Shown here in pieces: positions 39,900 to 49,251 of a DNA stretch of 64,000 nucleotides. A program made the translations under genes and the position numbers. The DNA lies in assembly GCF_019042275.1 (NCBI RefSeq), contig NZ_JAHQCW010000026.1:1-64000 (forward strand). The letters run 5' to 3'. How positions within the stretch are numbered: the first letter of the stretch is position 1; each line of letters starts with the position of its first letter. Under the pieces are notes generated by a model. The model was given only the letters and a program-made list of their open reading frames with translations. It did no database searches and was not told the origin of the DNA. This DNA comes from Diplocloster agilis. GTDB lineage: Bacteria > Bacillota > Clostridia > Lachnospirales > Lachnospiraceae.

Positions 39900-40724
39900 A
39901 TGGAACGATTTGTTGCTCAAATCAAAAAGGATGACGCAGGCAGACTGACAATCGTTGAAATACCGTTCAACGCAAGAGAGGTATTTTGTAAATCCAAAGG
40001 AACCATTTATGTAAGTGGAACAATCAATGGCATTGAATACCGAGGTAAACTGCTTTCCCGCGGCAATGGGAAATCTATTATGGTTTTAGATAAAGCGATG
40101 CAAAAGTACATTGGGTTTCATGGGCAGATAATGACCGCGAATATCACCATGTCCGTGGAAGACTTAAAAGCCGTCGCGGAGGAGTCTGATAAGCTTGCCG
40201 ATATCAGATCGGAACTGGATGTGCTCACCGCCATAAAAACACGGCAAAGTATACGAAAATTCAACGCCAATCCGGTTAGCGGGGAAATGGTAACCGCCAT
40301 TCTTTATGCGGGCATGTGCGCTCCTACGGCAAAGGATAAGCGTCCATACCATTTTATTGTGATCAGAGATAAAAGTGTTCTATCCATGCTGGCCCGGCAT
40401 AATCCCAATGCCGTCATGTTGGAATTCTGCGCGGGAGCGATCGTTGTCTGCGGAGATAAAAATGTGGAGGGAATAAAAGAGTTCTTGTATGCAGATTGTG
40501 CCGCCGCTGCACAAAATATACTGCTCAGTATTCACGGCCTGGGTCTTGGAGGCGTTTGGTGCGGCGTCGCGCCCAATTCGGCTTGGCGAAAGCTGCTAAT
40601 TGAACAATTAGCACTCCCCTGCAAGCTGGATCCCGTTTCTGTGATTGCGTTTGGATGGCCGGATGAGGAAAAGGAATTGCGTTCCCGTTGGGAAGCGGCA
40701 TCGGTTCATTATGATAAATGGTAA
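39900..40724 (+). CDS. DUF1905-nitroreductase fusion protein
   Basis: 274-residue two-domain protein. Residues about 1-85 are a DUF1905 beta-barrel (MERFVAQIKKDD, FCKSKGTIYVSGTINGIEYRG, GFHGQIMTANI). Residues about 100-274 form a small FMN-dependent nitroreductase (TAIKTRQSIRKF, YAGMCAPTAKDKRPYHFIVI, HGLGLGGVWCGV). The nitroreductase half is expected to reduce quinones, flavins or nitro compounds with NAD(P)H; the DUF1905 role is unknown. ATG 39900 is chosen because GGAAGGGG precedes it; an upstream TTG frame has no site. The fusion is unusual. Confidence 0.85.
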   Translation: MERFVAQIKKDDAGRLTIVEIPFNAREVFCKSKGTIYVSGTINGIEYRGKLLSRGNGKSIMVLDKAMQKYIGFHGQIMTANITMSVEDLKAVAEESDKLADIRSELDVLTAIKTRQSIRKFNANPVSGEMVTAILYAGMCAPTAKDKRPYHFIVIRDKSVLSMLARHNPNAVMLEFCAGAIVVCGDKNVEGIKEFLYADCAAAAQNILLSIHGLGLGGVWCGVAPNSAWRKLLIEQLALPCKLDPVSVIAFGWPDEEKELRSRWEAASVHYDKW

Positions 40725-40735
40725 CGCTGTTAGCG

Positions 40736-40778
40736 AAAAAAATAACCGTCTTAGCCTCAAACTAAGCGGTTATTTTAA
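40736..40778. terminator. Bidirectional terminator
   Basis: AAAATAACCG and CGGTTATTTT pair, with an inner CTTAG/CTAAG stem, flanked by A and T runs. It serves both the converging nitroreductase-fusion gene and the LTA-synthase-like gene. Confidence 0.8.
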
Positions 40779-40801
40779 TTATATAATAAAATACCAATCC
40801 T

Positions 40802-42775
40802 CTACCGGTATACCCATTCCCCGGAAGAATACAGCAAGGTATTCTTCGAACTGACCTGCTGCACCTGCACCTGATCGCCGGACTTAAGCTTCGCATCCAG
40901 CGGCCGCAATACTCCCGAATGAATAAACAAAGTCTCCACCGGCTCCCCGTTAATCACGATCCGGCTGTTCTCGGTAAAATTCTTGCCCTGGACGTAAATT
41001 TTCCCATTATGTCCCACAAACACCTGATCAATAACCACCGGTTTCACGCCCATCTGCAGATCCGTAGGCTCATAAGGGCTCTCCTGTCCATACACGTACT
41101 GCTTCCCATACAGCATATCATACTGCAGTTCCTGCAGATCCACCAGATAATGTTTGGTTTTTCTCCGGGTCTGGTGGTAGGTAAATATAGTGCCTTTCTG
41201 AATCCCGATCTGCTTTAGCACCTCAGCGCCCGCCTGATAGGCCGTAAGCGTCTGGTCCTTTTTCGCAAGGCCGATATTATCCCAGATGACATATTCCGTT
41301 TCGAACAGATATCTGCTCTTGACCTCATTTACCTTCAGCCCCATCGTAGGCAGATGATCCCCATACAGAAACAGTACGGTGTCCTCTCCGTAAGCTTCCA
41401 GCGCTTCCACCAGATGGCCCACAAAAGCATCCACCTCATAAACCTGATTCACATAGTATTCCCAGGCGTTCCTCCGTCCTTCCGTATCCGGGCCGCTGAC
41501 TTTGATTTTCGGATTCTCAAGAAGCGGCTCCTCTGGATAGTCCCCGTGCGATTGGACGGTTATGGTAAATACATAGTCCTGCCCCGGCGTCGCCTTCAGC
41601 GCATCCAGGATGCACTCCACCAGGATCTCGTCCTTGGGCCAGCCGTTGGGCGTTACCTCCTTGATATCCATCATTTCCCTTGAGGTAAAAGTATCAAACC
41701 CCAATTTGGAAAATACATCCCGCCGGTCATAGAAACTGGCCGTATTGTTATGAATGGCGTGGGCGCTGTAACCCAGCTCCTTCAGATCGTACGCCATGCT
41801 TTCGCAGGTGGTTTTCTGCAAAATTGTCTTATAAGGATACTCCCCCGGCCCGAAATCTCTCAGATTCATGCCGGTAATCGTCTCGAACTCCGTGTTCGCA
41901 GTCCCGGCGCCGACAGACGGCACCTTGTAGTAACCGGAGGAATACTTCTGCATCAACGCGCGGAAATTCGGGATCGGGTCCTCCGACATTTCCAAAAACT
42001 CCACTTCCCGCGGGTCAAAAAAAGACTCCAGCTGTACGAATATAATATTCGGGAAATCCATATCCCCCGGCATAGTTTCCTTTACATCACCTTCGCTGGA
42101 CAAAATTTTGCGGATGGATCGGTCCGAATAGTCGTGGGGCGCGTCCATTCCGGTTCCGAACAGCGTGCTGGTGAAACAATACGGAAATCCATAATCCTCA
42201 TAGGCAAACGCAATATTTCCAAAGTAGGACGACAGCACCCGGTTGTTCAGCGCCAAATGGGTCGTCACTCCAAAAAGGACACAGACGAAAACCGCCATCC
42301 CGGCATTTCGAAGGTAGTACATTTTCCCCTGATACTTCGGAGCTTTCCGGTATAGGATCACCATACCCGCCACCACGGCCGCCAATCCGGCCGCCGCCCC
42401 GATCACTTTCAGCGGGCTCATATAGGCCCCCAGGACCTCCGCCGCGTCGAAGATCAGCTTGAAATCAGGTCCCGTCAACGGCGTCACCCGGTTAGCCAGG
42501 ACGATACCGTTGACGATCCCCAGAATCAGCCAAAGCCCGCCGATCAATGCCCGTACAAAAGTCCTTCGCCGGAACAGATACACGAACATCAGCGTCATAA
42601 AAATCATAAACGCGTTATATAAAAATACCAGAGGGCTTTTCGTCATGAACCTCCAGGCAGCCGCCGCGGAATGCCTGGAGGCTGCCTCGATGATAAAATA
42701 GACCAGAATCGACAAGATTGCATGGAACAGCAACGACAGCCGGTTCATAACAGTTACGATCGATTCTTTTTTCAT
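40802..42775 (-). CDS. LTA synthase-like membrane sulfatase/phosphoglycerol transferase
   Basis: 657-residue protein of the LtaS/sulfatase family. Five transmembrane segments occupy residues about 12-195, followed by an extracellular metal-dependent alkaline-phosphatase-fold domain: FPNIIFVQLESFFDP (metal-binding Glu), SVGAGTANTEFETITGMN (nucleophile Thr), and LYGDHLPTMG (metal-binding Asp-His). A C-terminal Ig-like/IPT extension (about 570-657, VQGKNFTENSRIVINGEPVETL) is not part of the basic LtaS. It probably transfers glycerol phosphate or a related group to a surface polymer. 15 bp downstream of valS. Confidence 0.9.
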   Translation of the reverse strand: MKKESIVTVMNRLSLLFHAILSILVYFIIEAASRHSAAAAWRFMTKSPLVFLYNAFMIFMTLMFVYLFRRRTFVRALIGGLWLILGIVNGIVLANRVTPLTGPDFKLIFDAAEVLGAYMSPLKVIGAAAGLAAVVAGMVILYRKAPKYQGKMYYLRNAGMAVFVCVLFGVTTHLALNNRVLSSYFGNIAFAYEDYGFPYCFTSTLFGTGMDAPHDYSDRSIRKILSSEGDVKETMPGDMDFPNIIFVQLESFFDPREVEFLEMSEDPIPNFRALMQKYSSGYYKVPSVGAGTANTEFETITGMNLRDFGPGEYPYKTILQKTTCESMAYDLKELGYSAHAIHNNTASFYDRRDVFSKLGFDTFTSREMMDIKEVTPNGWPKDEILVECILDALKATPGQDYVFTITVQSHGDYPEEPLLENPKIKVSGPDTEGRRNAWEYYVNQVYEVDAFVGHLVEALEAYGEDTVLFLYGDHLPTMGLKVNEVKSRYLFETEYVIWDNIGLAKKDQTLTAYQAGAEVLKQIGIQKGTIFTYHQTRRKTKHYLVDLQELQYDMLYGKQYVYGQESPYEPTDLQMGVKPVVIDQVFVGHNGKIYVQGKNFTENSRIVINGEPVETLFIHSGVLRPLDAKLKSGDQVQVQQVSSKNTLLYSSGEWVYR

Positions 42776-42790
42776 ACTTTGACTCCATCT

Positions 42791-45436
42791 TTATTTCCAG
42801 AACGCCAAACGCTCCATAACCTGCTCCATCATCTGCGCATATTTGCTGAGTTTTTCTTCTTCTTCCTTTATCTTATGCGCAGGCGCTTTGCTCAGGAAAT
42901 TCGCGTTGCTCAACATCCCCTTTACTCTTGCCAGCTCTTTTTCCAGCCGCTCCATTTCTTTCGTAAGGCGGGCCTTCTCTTTTTCCTTGTCCACCAGTTC
43001 CTCCAAAGGCATATAAATCGTGGCCTTCGGCGTCACTATGGATACCGCGTCCTCACCGATCCCTTTTTTATCCGTCTGCACACGTATCTTGCTGGCTCCC
43101 ACCAGAATTTTAAAGGAGTTCTTCACCGTCTCGAACATCTCGCAGGTGCCGCGGTTGTCGGAAACGATAAATACCCGCACTTTTTTCTTCATCGGAACAT
43201 TCATATCCGCTCGGACGTTTCGAATGCCTCTGACCACGTCTTTTACCGCGTCCATCATCTCTTCGGCTATCGCGTAGTTCCAGCATTCCTGGTATACCGG
43301 CCAGTCGGAGATCATGATCGACTCCTGATCCGGATGCAGTGTGCAGAAGATTTCCTCCGTAATGAACGGCATAAACGGATGCAGCAATTTTAACGCCTGC
43401 GTCAGCACGGTCTTTAAGGTCCACAGCGCGTAATCCGCAGAGTCCTCATCGTATTCCCTGCTGTACATCCGGTACTTGGCAATCTCAATATACCAGTCGC
43501 AGAATTCATCCCATATAAAATCATAAACCTTCTGAACGGCGATTCCCAGTTCATACCGGTCCATATTGTCGGTAACTTCTTTTGCCAAAGTATTTACTTT
43601 GGATAAGATCCAGCGGTCCGCCAGTTTCAGATGGAAATCCTCCGGCGTCTCGATGTCCCGGTCCTCCAGGTTCATCATGATAAATCTGGCCGCGTTCCAC
43701 AATTTGTTAGCAAAGTTTCTGCTGGATTCCACACGCTCCCAGTAAAACCTCATATCATTTCCCGGCGCGTTTCCGGTTACCAGGGTAAGCCTTAATGCGT
43801 CCGCTCCGAATTTGTCGATCACTTCCAGCGGGTCGATGCCGTTTCCGAGGGACTTACTCATCTTACGTCCGTTCGAATCCCTCACCAGCCCATGGATCAG
43901 AACTGTGTGGAACGGGGATTTCCCGGTATGCGCGTAGCCGGAAAATACCATGCGGACTACCCAGAAGAAGATGATATCATACCCGGTCACCAGCACATCC
44001 GTCGGATAGAAATAGTCCAGGTCTTCCGTCTTCTCCGGCCATCCCAGCGTAGAGAAGGGCCACAGGGCCGAACTGAACCAGGTGTCTAACGTATCCGGGT
44101 CCTGGGTCATATGCGTGCAGCCGCACTTCGGGCAGGCCTCGGGGGCTTCTTTTGCCACTACCATCTCCCCGCACTGGTCGCAGTAGTAGGCCGGTATCCG
44201 GTGGCCCCACCACAGCTGTCTGGAGATACACCAATCGCGGATATTTTCTAGCCAGTGCAGATAGATCTTGTCAAACCGGTCGGGCACAAACTGAAGGTCG
44301 CCGGTTTTCAGCGCTTCGATGGCCGGTTTCGCCAGTTCCTCCATTTTTACAAACCACTGCTGTTTTACCATGGGTTCTACGGTGGTTCCACAGCGGTCAT
44401 GGGTTCCTACATTATGAACATGCTCTTCCACCTTCACCAGAAGGCCCTGTTCCTCCAGCTCCCGGACGATCAGCTTCCGGGCCTCATAGCGCTCCATCCC
44501 GGCGTATTTGCCTCCGTTTTCATTGATGGTGGCGTCATCGTTTAACACATTGATCACCGGCAGGTCATGACGTTTTCCCACTTCAAAGTCGTTCGGGTCA
44601 TGGGCCGGCGTAATCTTCACCACTCCGGTGCCGAATTCCCTGTCCACGTAGCTGTCCGCTACGACCGGGATTTCCCTGTTCACCAGAGGCAGGATGACGC
44701 TTCTGCCGATCAGATGGCTGTAGCGTTCATCATCGGGATGTACCGCCAGCGCCGTATCTCCCAGCATGGTCTCCGGTCTGGTCGTAGCCACCGTTACGAA
44801 GTCATCGCTTCCCACGATGGGATATTTGATGTGCCAGAAATGGCCGGTCTGTTCCTCATGCTCTACTTCCGCGTCGGATATGGTTGTCTGGCAGACCGGG
44901 CACCAGTTGACGATCCGGTTTCCTTTATAGATCAGTCCCTCGTCATAGAATTTCAGGAATACTTCTTCCACCGCTTTGGAACAGCCCTCGTCCATTGTAA
45001 AGCGCTCTCTGTCCCAGTCCGCGGAGGAACCCATCTTCTTCAGCTGGCTGACGATGCGTCCGCCGTATTCCTCTTTCCACTGCCAGGCTCTTTCCAGAAA
45101 TTTTTCCCGGCCCAGATCTTCCTTGTCAATGCCCTCTTTTTTCAGCTGCTCCGTGATCTTGACCTCGGTAGCGATACTGGCGTGATCGCAGCCGGGCTGC
45201 CACAGCGCGTTGTAGCCCTGCATTCTCTTATAGCGGATCAGGATATCCTGTAAGGTATTGTCCAACGCATGTCCCATATGCAGCTGGCCGGTAATGTTGG
45301 GCGGAGGCATCACGATGGTAAACGGCTTCTTGCTCCTGTCCACCTCCGCGTGAAAATACTTGCGGGTTTCCCATTTTTCATACAATCTGGGCTCAATGTC
45401 CCTCGGATCATAGGTCTTGCTTAATTCTTTACTCAT
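42791..45436 (-). CDS. valS: Valyl-tRNA synthetase
   Basis: 881-residue class I synthetase. HIGH-like motif appears as PPPNITGQLHMGHALDN and the KMSKS motif as GRKMSKSLGNGIDP. The editing domain (TVATTRPETMLGDTALAVHP) and the C-terminal coiled-coil arm (residues about 820-881) are present. The ATG at 45436 begins MSKELSKTYDP and follows AAGGGAG; the open frame continues 62 codons upstream but that part is the leader RNA. Controlled by a T-box. Confidence 0.98.
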   Translation of the reverse strand: MSKELSKTYDPRDIEPRLYEKWETRKYFHAEVDRSKKPFTIVMPPPNITGQLHMGHALDNTLQDILIRYKRMQGYNALWQPGCDHASIATEVKITEQLKKEGIDKEDLGREKFLERAWQWKEEYGGRIVSQLKKMGSSADWDRERFTMDEGCSKAVEEVFLKFYDEGLIYKGNRIVNWCPVCQTTISDAEVEHEEQTGHFWHIKYPIVGSDDFVTVATTRPETMLGDTALAVHPDDERYSHLIGRSVILPLVNREIPVVADSYVDREFGTGVVKITPAHDPNDFEVGKRHDLPVINVLNDDATINENGGKYAGMERYEARKLIVRELEEQGLLVKVEEHVHNVGTHDRCGTTVEPMVKQQWFVKMEELAKPAIEALKTGDLQFVPDRFDKIYLHWLENIRDWCISRQLWWGHRIPAYYCDQCGEMVVAKEAPEACPKCGCTHMTQDPDTLDTWFSSALWPFSTLGWPEKTEDLDYFYPTDVLVTGYDIIFFWVVRMVFSGYAHTGKSPFHTVLIHGLVRDSNGRKMSKSLGNGIDPLEVIDKFGADALRLTLVTGNAPGNDMRFYWERVESSRNFANKLWNAARFIMMNLEDRDIETPEDFHLKLADRWILSKVNTLAKEVTDNMDRYELGIAVQKVYDFIWDEFCDWYIEIAKYRMYSREYDEDSADYALWTLKTVLTQALKLLHPFMPFITEEIFCTLHPDQESIMISDWPVYQECWNYAIAEEMMDAVKDVVRGIRNVRADMNVPMKKKVRVFIVSDNRGTCEMFETVKNSFKILVGASKIRVQTDKKGIGEDAVSIVTPKATIYMPLEELVDKEKEKARLTKEMERLEKELARVKGMLSNANFLSKAPAHKIKEEEEKLSKYAQMMEQVMERLAFWK

Positions 45437-45573
45437 TGGTTTCTCCCTTCTTTTATAACGCAATATAATTTCAAGTGAATGAAAGAGAGTTTCGCTTGTG
45501 AAACTCTCCGCCTGCGGCGGACCGCGTAAGCGGCATTTTACTTTCCGCCGCAGTGCAATCTCCCCCGGAGGGC

Positions 45574-45609
45574 TTTTATTCCATAGGCGCACTTTCCTAT
45601 AGAATAAAA
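45574..45609 (-). repeat. Hairpin overlapping the T-box terminator tail
   Basis: Arms 45574-45587 and 45596-45609 (13 of 14 paired, TTTTATTC-CATAGG type). One arm includes the terminator T-run, so the two structures compete or follow each other. More hairpins (GAGAGTTTC/GAAACTCTC, CCGCCTGCGGCGG) lie between here and valS. Confidence 0.6.
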
Positions 45610-45930
45610 AACGCCCCTGCATAATGCAAAGGGCGAATGTCTCGCGGTACCACCTTATCTTATATGCCGGCTATAGGGCATATATCTCAGTCTGTCTGTT
45701 AACGCGGACAAGACGGGTAAGACTTACCGCGGCAGCGCGTTTCAGTCTTCCGGTTCCAAAGCTACCTTCCGTATCCCGTTTCCCGGACAGCCTTCCAGCC
45801 CATGGACCGTCCTCTCTGACAGGCGTGTGATACGTACTCCTCTTTTTCACAACCGTTGTTTTTATATGATATTCCTTTTCTGTTTTACTCTGCCTGAATG
45901 CTGTCACCGGCGGAGTTTCAAATAAGATAC
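45605..45930 (-). promoter_or_regulatory. T-box leader RNA controlling valS
   Basis: The invariant antiterminator sequence AAGGTGGTACCGCG is at 45642-45655 on the minus strand, followed by a terminator with CGCCCCTGCA and TGCAAAGGGCG arms and a T-run (45605-45635). Upstream sequence shows stem I features (AGAGAG, GGTCCATGGGCTGGAAGG). Uncharged tRNA-Val should promote read-through. I did not assign the specifier codon with certainty. Confidence 0.92.
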
Positions 45931-45934
45931 GCCT

Positions 45935-45963
45935 ATCATAATCGGATTTTAGGTTTTTGTCAA
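45935..45963 (-). promoter_or_regulatory. valS promoter
   Basis: Minus-strand -35 TTGACA (45958-45963), 17-bp spacer, -10 TATGAT (45935-45940), just upstream of the T-box. Confidence 0.85.
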
Positions 45964-46060
45964 GTACGGCGTTATTCCGCTGATTTTCGGCTGATTCCCG
46001 TGATACCCCGCTAATTCCCGTGCCGGTTTTCTCCCCGCATTATGGAATCAAGGTCTTTTA

Positions 46061-46705
46061 TCAGGAAACTCCGGCTTTGGCACAGATATCGGCCAGACAG
46101 CATTTTTCACAATGGGGCTTTGTCCGGGCCGTGCAGATATCCCTTCCATGATAAACCAGCCTGTGGCAAAAATCACTGCCCTCTTCGGCAGGAATCAGTT
46201 TCCAAAGGGCCATCTCCACTTTCTTCGGGTCCTTGACCTGATCTACCAGCCCCATCCGGTTCACCAGCCGGATACAATGGGTATCGGTCACAATCGCCGG
46301 CTTGCCAAACACATCGCCCATAATCAGGTTCGCACTTTTTCTTCCGACTCCCGGAAGCTTTAACAGCGCGTTGAAATCATCGGGCACCCTGCCGCCGTAC
46401 AGGTCACGCAGCTCCCTCATACAGGCGTTAATATCCCTGGCCTTGCTATGGCCCAACCCGCAGGGCTTTACGATTTTCTCGATCTCCTCCACCCCGGCAT
46501 CTGCCAACGCTTCCACGTCGGGGAATTTTTTATACAAATCCTGAACCACCACGTTCACTCTGGCATCTGTGCACTGCGCCGCCAGGCGCACACTTACCAG
46601 AAGCTTCCAGGCCTGATCCGGGGCGTACTCAAGCGTGCATCCGGCATCCGGGTATTCCTTTTTTAAACGTTCCACGATTTCCAGCGCCAATTCTTCTTTT
46701 GTCAT
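46061..46705 (-). CDS. nth: Endonuclease III (DNA glycosylase/AP lyase)
   Basis: 214-residue base-excision repair enzyme removing oxidised pyrimidines. The helix-hairpin-helix LPGVGRKSANLI carries the catalytic Lys and VTDTHCIRL the catalytic Asp. The C-terminal [4Fe-4S] motif has four cysteines in CTARTKPHCEKCCLADIC, the first gap being one residue longer than usual. Start at 46705 (MTKEELALEIVERL) fits the family; the frame runs 93 codons further upstream only because the 21-bp repeats keep it open. Confidence 0.95.
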   Translation of the reverse strand: MTKEELALEIVERLKKEYPDAGCTLEYAPDQAWKLLVSVRLAAQCTDARVNVVVQDLYKKFPDVEALADAGVEEIEKIVKPCGLGHSKARDINACMRELRDLYGGRVPDDFNALLKLPGVGRKSANLIMGDVFGKPAIVTDTHCIRLVNRMGLVDQVKDPKKVEMALWKLIPAEEGSDFCHRLVYHGRDICTARTKPHCEKCCLADICAKAGVS

Positions 46706-46879
46706 ATTAAAATCCCTATAGGCTCCTTTCCTGTCCATCCCTTTTCCGTGCGCAAATATGGTTTGCGCACTTCGTATATTGTGAATGCTTCTAGTTGATA
46801 TTATAAATTGCTTTCCTTTTGATTTCAATGGCCTTGCCATTAGAAATGTGGAAATAGGCGAAATAGACAACATCGAAAT

Positions 46880-46973
46880 AGACATGTCCCAAGTCAAAAC
46901 GGACATGTCCCAGACTGATTTGGACATGTCCCAAATTAAAATGGACATGTCCCAAACCGGAATGGACATGTCC
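46880..46973. repeat. Five palindromic 21-bp units GGACATGTCC (locus C)
   Basis: Palindromes start at 46880 (one mismatch), 46901, 46922, 46943 and 46964, exactly 21 bp apart. Spacers vary around CAAACTGAAAT. The array lies between the divergently oriented nth and moxR genes, about 175 bp from the former start and 205 bp from the latter. Confidence 0.92.
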
Positions 46974-47057
46974 CCTTTCGTCATATTGTTAAAATTTTAT
47001 CAATATTCACAAAACATTAATAAAAACTTTCTTGACCTGTAGCCAACTCCAAAGTAT

Positions 47058-47086
47058 ATGATAACTATACACAAGCATGCTATAAT
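47058..47086 (+). promoter_or_regulatory. Promoter of the moxR operon
   Basis: Perfect -10 TATAAT (47081-47086) with ATGATA (four of six) 17 bp upstream at 47058-47063. Confidence 0.6.
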
Positions 47087-47179
47087 GTTATTAAAAGACT
47101 GCCATTACCAAAATCAAATTCTGCAAGTATAGACTAAGGAAACCGTTACACAGCAGCTCACCAGAGAGGATGAACCGTT

Positions 47180-48163
47180 ATGCCAGTTACCAGCAGCACC
47201 GCCGTTCAGATTATGGATGAAGTAAAAAAAGCCGTCATCGGCAAGGACGACTGTATCCGCAAAGTATTATCTGCCATCCTGGCCGGAGGACATATATTAA
47301 TAGAAGATATTCCGGGCGTCGGCAAGACCACCATGGCCGTAGCCTTCTCCAGAAGCATGGGTATGCTCCAGCACCGGGTTCAGTTTACCCCGGATGTCCT
47401 GCCGGCGGACATCACAGGCTTTACGATGTTTCAGAAGGAAACCGGCCTGTTCGAATACCAGCCGGGAGCCATCATGTGTAATCTGTTTCTGGCCGATGAG
47501 ATCAACCGGGCGTCTCCCAAAACTCAATCCGCGTTGCTGGAGGTTATGGAGGAAGGAAAAGTCACGGTAGACCGGGTGACCCATCCGGTTCCGGATCCTT
47601 TTGTGGTCATCGCCACGGAGAATCCATTTGGCTCCGCAGGCACCCAGATGCTGCCGGAGTCCCAGCTGGACCGCTTTTTTATCTGCATCACCATGGGATA
47701 TCCGGATATCAAGGATGAAATTGAGATCGTCAAAGGGACCTTTGATAAAAAGGCTTATGAGAAAATACAGCCGGTCATCAGCCCGGACATGCTGATACAA
47801 ATGCAGGGTGAGGTACAGGCAGTCTTCGTGCATGATGTGCTGTACGACTATATCGGCAGGCTGGTCACTGCTACCAGGAATCATCCGCTGATCCAGACCG
47901 GCTTAAGCCCCAGAGGTACCATAGCGTTAGCTAAAATGGCAAAAGCCACCGCCTATCTGGCCGGTCGGGATTTCTGTATTCCGGCGGACGCGGCCTTCGT
48001 ATTCCCGGATGTGGCTTGTCACCGTATCCACTTGAACGCCAAAGCACGTGCCGGACATATACGGACAGAAGATATCATTCGGGAAATCTTAAAAAACACC
48101 CCCTCGCCAACCCCAAAAAAGACCGGGCGTAAAGAGGCCGCTAAAAAAGAGGTATCGGAATGA
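47180..48163 (+). CDS. MoxR-family AAA+ ATPase
   Basis: 327-residue AAA+ ATPase of the MoxR type. Walker A is IPGVGKTT, Walker B FLADEINRA, with sensor segments ATENPFGSAGTQMLPESQLDRF. MoxR proteins act as chaperones in assembly or metal insertion, usually with DUF58/VWA partners. Here it starts a three-gene operon with a DUF58 protein and a transglutaminase, overlapping the next gene as ATGA. The Lys/Pro-rich C-terminal tail is not conserved. Confidence 0.93.
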   Translation: MPVTSSTAVQIMDEVKKAVIGKDDCIRKVLSAILAGGHILIEDIPGVGKTTMAVAFSRSMGMLQHRVQFTPDVLPADITGFTMFQKETGLFEYQPGAIMCNLFLADEINRASPKTQSALLEVMEEGKVTVDRVTHPVPDPFVVIATENPFGSAGTQMLPESQLDRFFICITMGYPDIKDEIEIVKGTFDKKAYEKIQPVISPDMLIQMQGEVQAVFVHDVLYDYIGRLVTATRNHPLIQTGLSPRGTIALAKMAKATAYLAGRDFCIPADAAFVFPDVACHRIHLNAKARAGHIRTEDIIREILKNTPSPTPKKTGRKEAAKKEVSE

Positions 48164-49251
48164 GTATTCTGATCTATGTGCTTTTGCTGGCAGGAACCTT
48201 TTATCTGCAGATTATGTTCCGATGGCCCGGGGGCGTCCCGCTTCTGGCCTGCGAGCTGGTTCTCCCTGTCTTCTGCCTGCTGATGTCCTGGTATCTGCAC
48301 CGCTGTGTCCGGGCAGAATGCCATACGCCTGTTGCCATGGCGGAGCGCGGTGAGGAAATACCCGTCGAGCTGCGTATCCAGAACCGCTCCCTCCTGCCGG
48401 TCCCGTATATCCGTATCGGTCTGGAATGCAGATATGGCAATTCCGATCAGGTGCAGCGATTGAAAATAGAAGCCGGCATCGATGGCAGATCTGAGCGCCG
48501 GATTGCCTATCGAATAAACCCTTCCTACTGCGGGCGGTTGGATATCCGGATTCATTCCTTCCGGATCTACGATTACCTAAAGCTCTTTTTTTTCCGCATA
48601 CGCGTCGAACAGCCCTCGGAAGTTTATATTCTTCCCGCCGCGTACCCTGTAAATATTTGTGCCGGGAACAAAATACAAAACTTTCTGATGGACAGTGATG
48701 AATTTGCCAGAGACCGGCCCGGTGACGATCCTTCCGAAATATTCGATATCCGGGAATACCGGCCCGGTGACCGGCCGGAACAAATACACTGGAAATTAAG
48801 CGCCCGGGAGGATGCGCTGTATGTCAAAGAGTTTAGCCAGCCTGTGGGAGCTGCCGTTCTGATCCTTTTGGAAGGTACGGATTGGCCGACCGCACCGGAA
48901 CAATGGAACAGTATGTTGGAAACAGCCGTATCCTTTTCCAAAGCTCTGCTTTCCATCTCCTGCAGCCACTATGTCGCCTGGCCGGACCGGGCCGGGCGGG
49001 AAATCGTCAGAACTCTGGTCAAAGACGAGGAAACGTTCTACGAAATGATTCGCAGACTGCTGGCTCCTGATGTTTCTTCCTTTAGCCCGAATGCTCTGTT
49101 CGAATATGAAGACGCCTATCCGAATATGAACTTCGCCAGCATACTGGTTCTGAATACGGATTTGGAACTGAAGACAAACGGTGAAGTAATCGCCGTATTT
49201 TCTCCGGCTGATTTAAAAAGTCAACTGGAAACCTTGGAGTTATATCTTTAA
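48160..49251 (+). CDS. DUF58 domain membrane protein
   Basis: 363-residue protein. Two N-terminal transmembrane helices (residues about 3-20 and 24-45) are followed by a beta-rich region and the DUF58 core, marked by DPSEIFDIREYRPGDRPEQIHWKLSAR (about 190-217) and a VWA-like domain. The frequent partner of MoxR ATPases and TgpA-like transglutaminases. Function is unknown; involvement in envelope protein processing is inferred from the operon. Confidence 0.9.
   Translation: MSILIYVLLLAGTFYLQIMFRWPGGVPLLACELVLPVFCLLMSWYLHRCVRAECHTPVAMAERGEEIPVELRIQNRSLLPVPYIRIGLECRYGNSDQVQRLKIEAGIDGRSERRIAYRINPSYCGRLDIRIHSFRIYDYLKLFFFRIRVEQPSEVYILPAAYPVNICAGNKIQNFLMDSDEFARDRPGDDPSEIFDIREYRPGDRPEQIHWKLSAREDALYVKEFSQPVGAAVLILLEGTDWPTAPEQWNSMLETAVSFSKALLSISCSHYVAWPDRAGREIVRTLVKDEETFYEMIRRLLAPDVSSFSPNALFEYEDAYPNMNFASILVLNTDLELKTNGEVIAVFSPADLKSQLETLELYL

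Noticed and set aside
45437-45622. 62-codon N-terminal extension of ValS
   Set aside because: The stretch is leader RNA with the T-box terminator and hairpins; the family start MSKELSKTYDP has a ribosome binding site.
46706-46984. 93-codon N-terminal extension of Nth with repeated WDMS motifs
   Set aside because: It is a translation of the 21-bp palindromic array, kept open because 21 is a multiple of three. Family alignment and AGGGA before 46705 support the shorter start.
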